33,487 nucleotides of DNA from Thermomucor indicae-seudaticae. Lineage: Eukaryota; Mucoromycota; Mucoromycetes; Mucorales; Lichtheimiaceae. Positions within the stretch are counted from its first letter, which is position 1; each line of letters begins with the position of its first letter. This document shows positions 32,280-33,487 of this stretch, one piece after another. The DNA lies in contig JSYX01000385.1 in NCBI GenBank assembly GCA_000787465.1, positions 1-33,487 on the forward strand, written 5' to 3'. The translations under genes and the position numbers were made by a program. The notes beneath the pieces were generated by a model. It made no database searches, was not told the origin of the DNA, and saw only the letters and a program-made list of their open reading frames with translations.

Positions 32280-33422
32280 ATGTTGAAAAGGAGAGATCTC
32301 ATTCCACTCAGATCGGGTTCGCGACATACTGGTAGGCTTTGATGGCGATGATTTCGATATTTGGCTTGGGATGGACATGTGCACCAAAGAAATCAGAAAT
32401 ACGCTGAGAACCAAGGACACCTTTGACTCGGCGCTAATGGCTTTTGAAATGGCCTACGAGGATCTGTCTATGCGACTGTCAACACCGGTAGAGTTTTCCC
32501 TCGACATACCAGAACAGCATGTGGAGCAAGTTCTAATGCACCCTACGACACCAAAGAAGAGATGTTGTTGAAAGTAGGGGTCAGCGTCGCTCGGTATCTG
32601 TTCGGCAAACTCAATATGTAACAGATTTAGCAAAGCTTCAAAACCGATACGACGATTACTTGGGAAGAAGGTAGAAAACCCAACTCGGCAAGCAAGATGC
32701 ATTGGAGATTATTACTGGCGATGTCACCGATGAACGTGTCGTTCACTGCATTGTCGAACGCGTAAACCAAGCTCGGTCGGCATATCGACGTCGGTATCCG
32801 GTCGGTATTTTCGGAGCCTTAGTTGAAAGGACTGGGAGAAAGCCTCTGCTCAGCGGCAAGCCAGTGCCTTCCTCTTCCACGTTGGATATGTTGGTCTTGA
32901 GGAGAAAAAACAAGGTTGTGGTTAAGGGAACGTCCTTCGTGCGTGAGAAAGTCGCGGTTCAGTTTGCGCAAGATTTTCCGCAAGATTTTCCGCACGGACG
33001 ACGTTCAGTTGAAAGGCTTATGCAAAGACTGAGCTTTTGCCTGCCCATAACCAGCGATGCGCTTATTTTGCTGGCCGAAAGGTCTCGAGCTGAACGCAGA
33101 AGCAGTTTTCGGCATAGATATCTGGCAGTGCTATGCCCGGTCGCGAACAAAGGCAGGTATTTTATTTGTTTTATCCCAAAACTGTAGTGGGTGACGACAA
33201 TACTGATAGCTTCTCTCTTAGCGGAGAATGCCAAATGCGCCTAAAACCTTGAGCTTGGATAGTGGTGGTAAGCAGGACGTTTGCAACAATGGGCGACAAC
33301 CCGAGGGCAGCTCAGGGAGAAAGAGACACGTCTCTGTGGACGCCATCACCTCACTAAGCCACGCACCTATCGGCCAAGTGTGCTCCATAGCCAAGCAGAC
33401 GCAAGTACTGGTTTTTGAATAA
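32280..33422 (+). pseudogene. Degenerate or unresolved coding sequence
   Basis: Several coding-like stretches lie on the plus strand but in different frames. The first reads SDRVRDILVGFDGDDFDIWLG through MAFEMAYEDLSMRL to EQVLMHP (to about 32543). It is followed one frame away by YDTKEEMLLKVGVSVARYLFGKL (to about 32620), and in the third frame by QYVTDLAKLQNRYDDYLG. That frame meets a TAG near 32671 and then continues for about 160 codons (DALEIITGDVTDERVVHCIVERVNQ...). A last open piece lies at 33228-33422, after a possible acceptor (CTCTCTTAG). I found no donor/acceptor pairs of normal length that join the first three. Frameshift plus nonsense decay is the simplest reading, but an unusual multi-exon gene is possible. 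No family is recognised. Confidence 0.35.
32969..32992 (+). repeat. 12-bp tandem duplication
   Basis: The unit CAAGATTTTCCG is present twice, head to tail, inside the degenerate locus. In the long open frame it gives QDFPQDFP. It looks like a recent replication slippage event. Confidence 0.85.
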
Positions 33423-33487
33423 CTTTTTGCGTCCTCTGTTGGTAGTTTTTGCGTCAACTTCAAGTGGAATTTGCGCCATGCTTTAAC

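Overview
The window looks like nuclear DNA of an early-diverging filamentous fungus, most likely Mucoromycota/Mucorales. The genes are intron-rich, with mostly 50-90 nt GT-AG introns, often CTAAC/CTAAT-like branch points and compact intergenic spaces. The gene set is fungal: a velvet factor, the SAGA subunit Spt8, class V myosin with a DIL domain, Dbp9 and Brl1/Brr6, together with a Rabin8-like Sec2 and neurochondrin. I found no tRNA, rRNA, CRISPR array or intact transposon. Gene models were built by hand from splice signals, reading-frame phase and protein-family conservation. For every multi-exon model the summed exon length is a whole number of codons.

Layout. 1-2341: no supportable gene. 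2342-5413 (+): two-RRM Mei2-like RNA-binding protein with an RGG box and polyQ tail. 5667-6807 (-): RNF115/126-type RING E3 whose last zinc-binding cysteine depends on a GC-AG intron. 7168-8844 (-): neurochondrin-family protein, divergent from a small probable mitochondrial protein (8995-9384, +). 9865-15962 (+): complete 20-exon class V myosin (1606 aa). 16217-17609 (-): unrecognised protein with a proline-rich C-terminus. 18979-21050 (+): Spt8 WD40 protein. 21592-22056 (+) and 22118-22679 (-): two small convergent unknown genes. 23365-23726 (+): tiny CYSTM-like Cys-rich membrane protein. 24184-25233 (+): Brl1/Brr6 nuclear-envelope protein. 25690-about 26020 (-): probable gene remnant. 26241-28405 (+): Dbp9/DDX56 DEAD-box helicase. 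28710-29933 (-): velvet regulator with a 16-nt microexon. 30328-32108 (-): Sec2/Rabin8-type Rab GEF with a previously hidden last exon. About 32280-33422 (+): degenerate or unresolved coding sequence.

The genes are ordinary eukaryotic neighbours, not an operon. One functional link is notable: class V myosin and the Sec2-type Rab GEF belong to the same secretory-vesicle transport pathway in yeast and lie about 14 kb apart. Others act in transcription (Spt8, velvet), ribosome biogenesis (Dbp9), nuclear-envelope/pore assembly (Brl1) and ubiquitination (RING). I found no clearly new multi-gene system. The most interesting signals are in splicing: a GC-AG intron completing a RING finger, a 16-nt microexon in the velvet core, a 38-nt intron, and nested acceptors in the helicase gene. 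Two decayed-looking loci are also worth a look.
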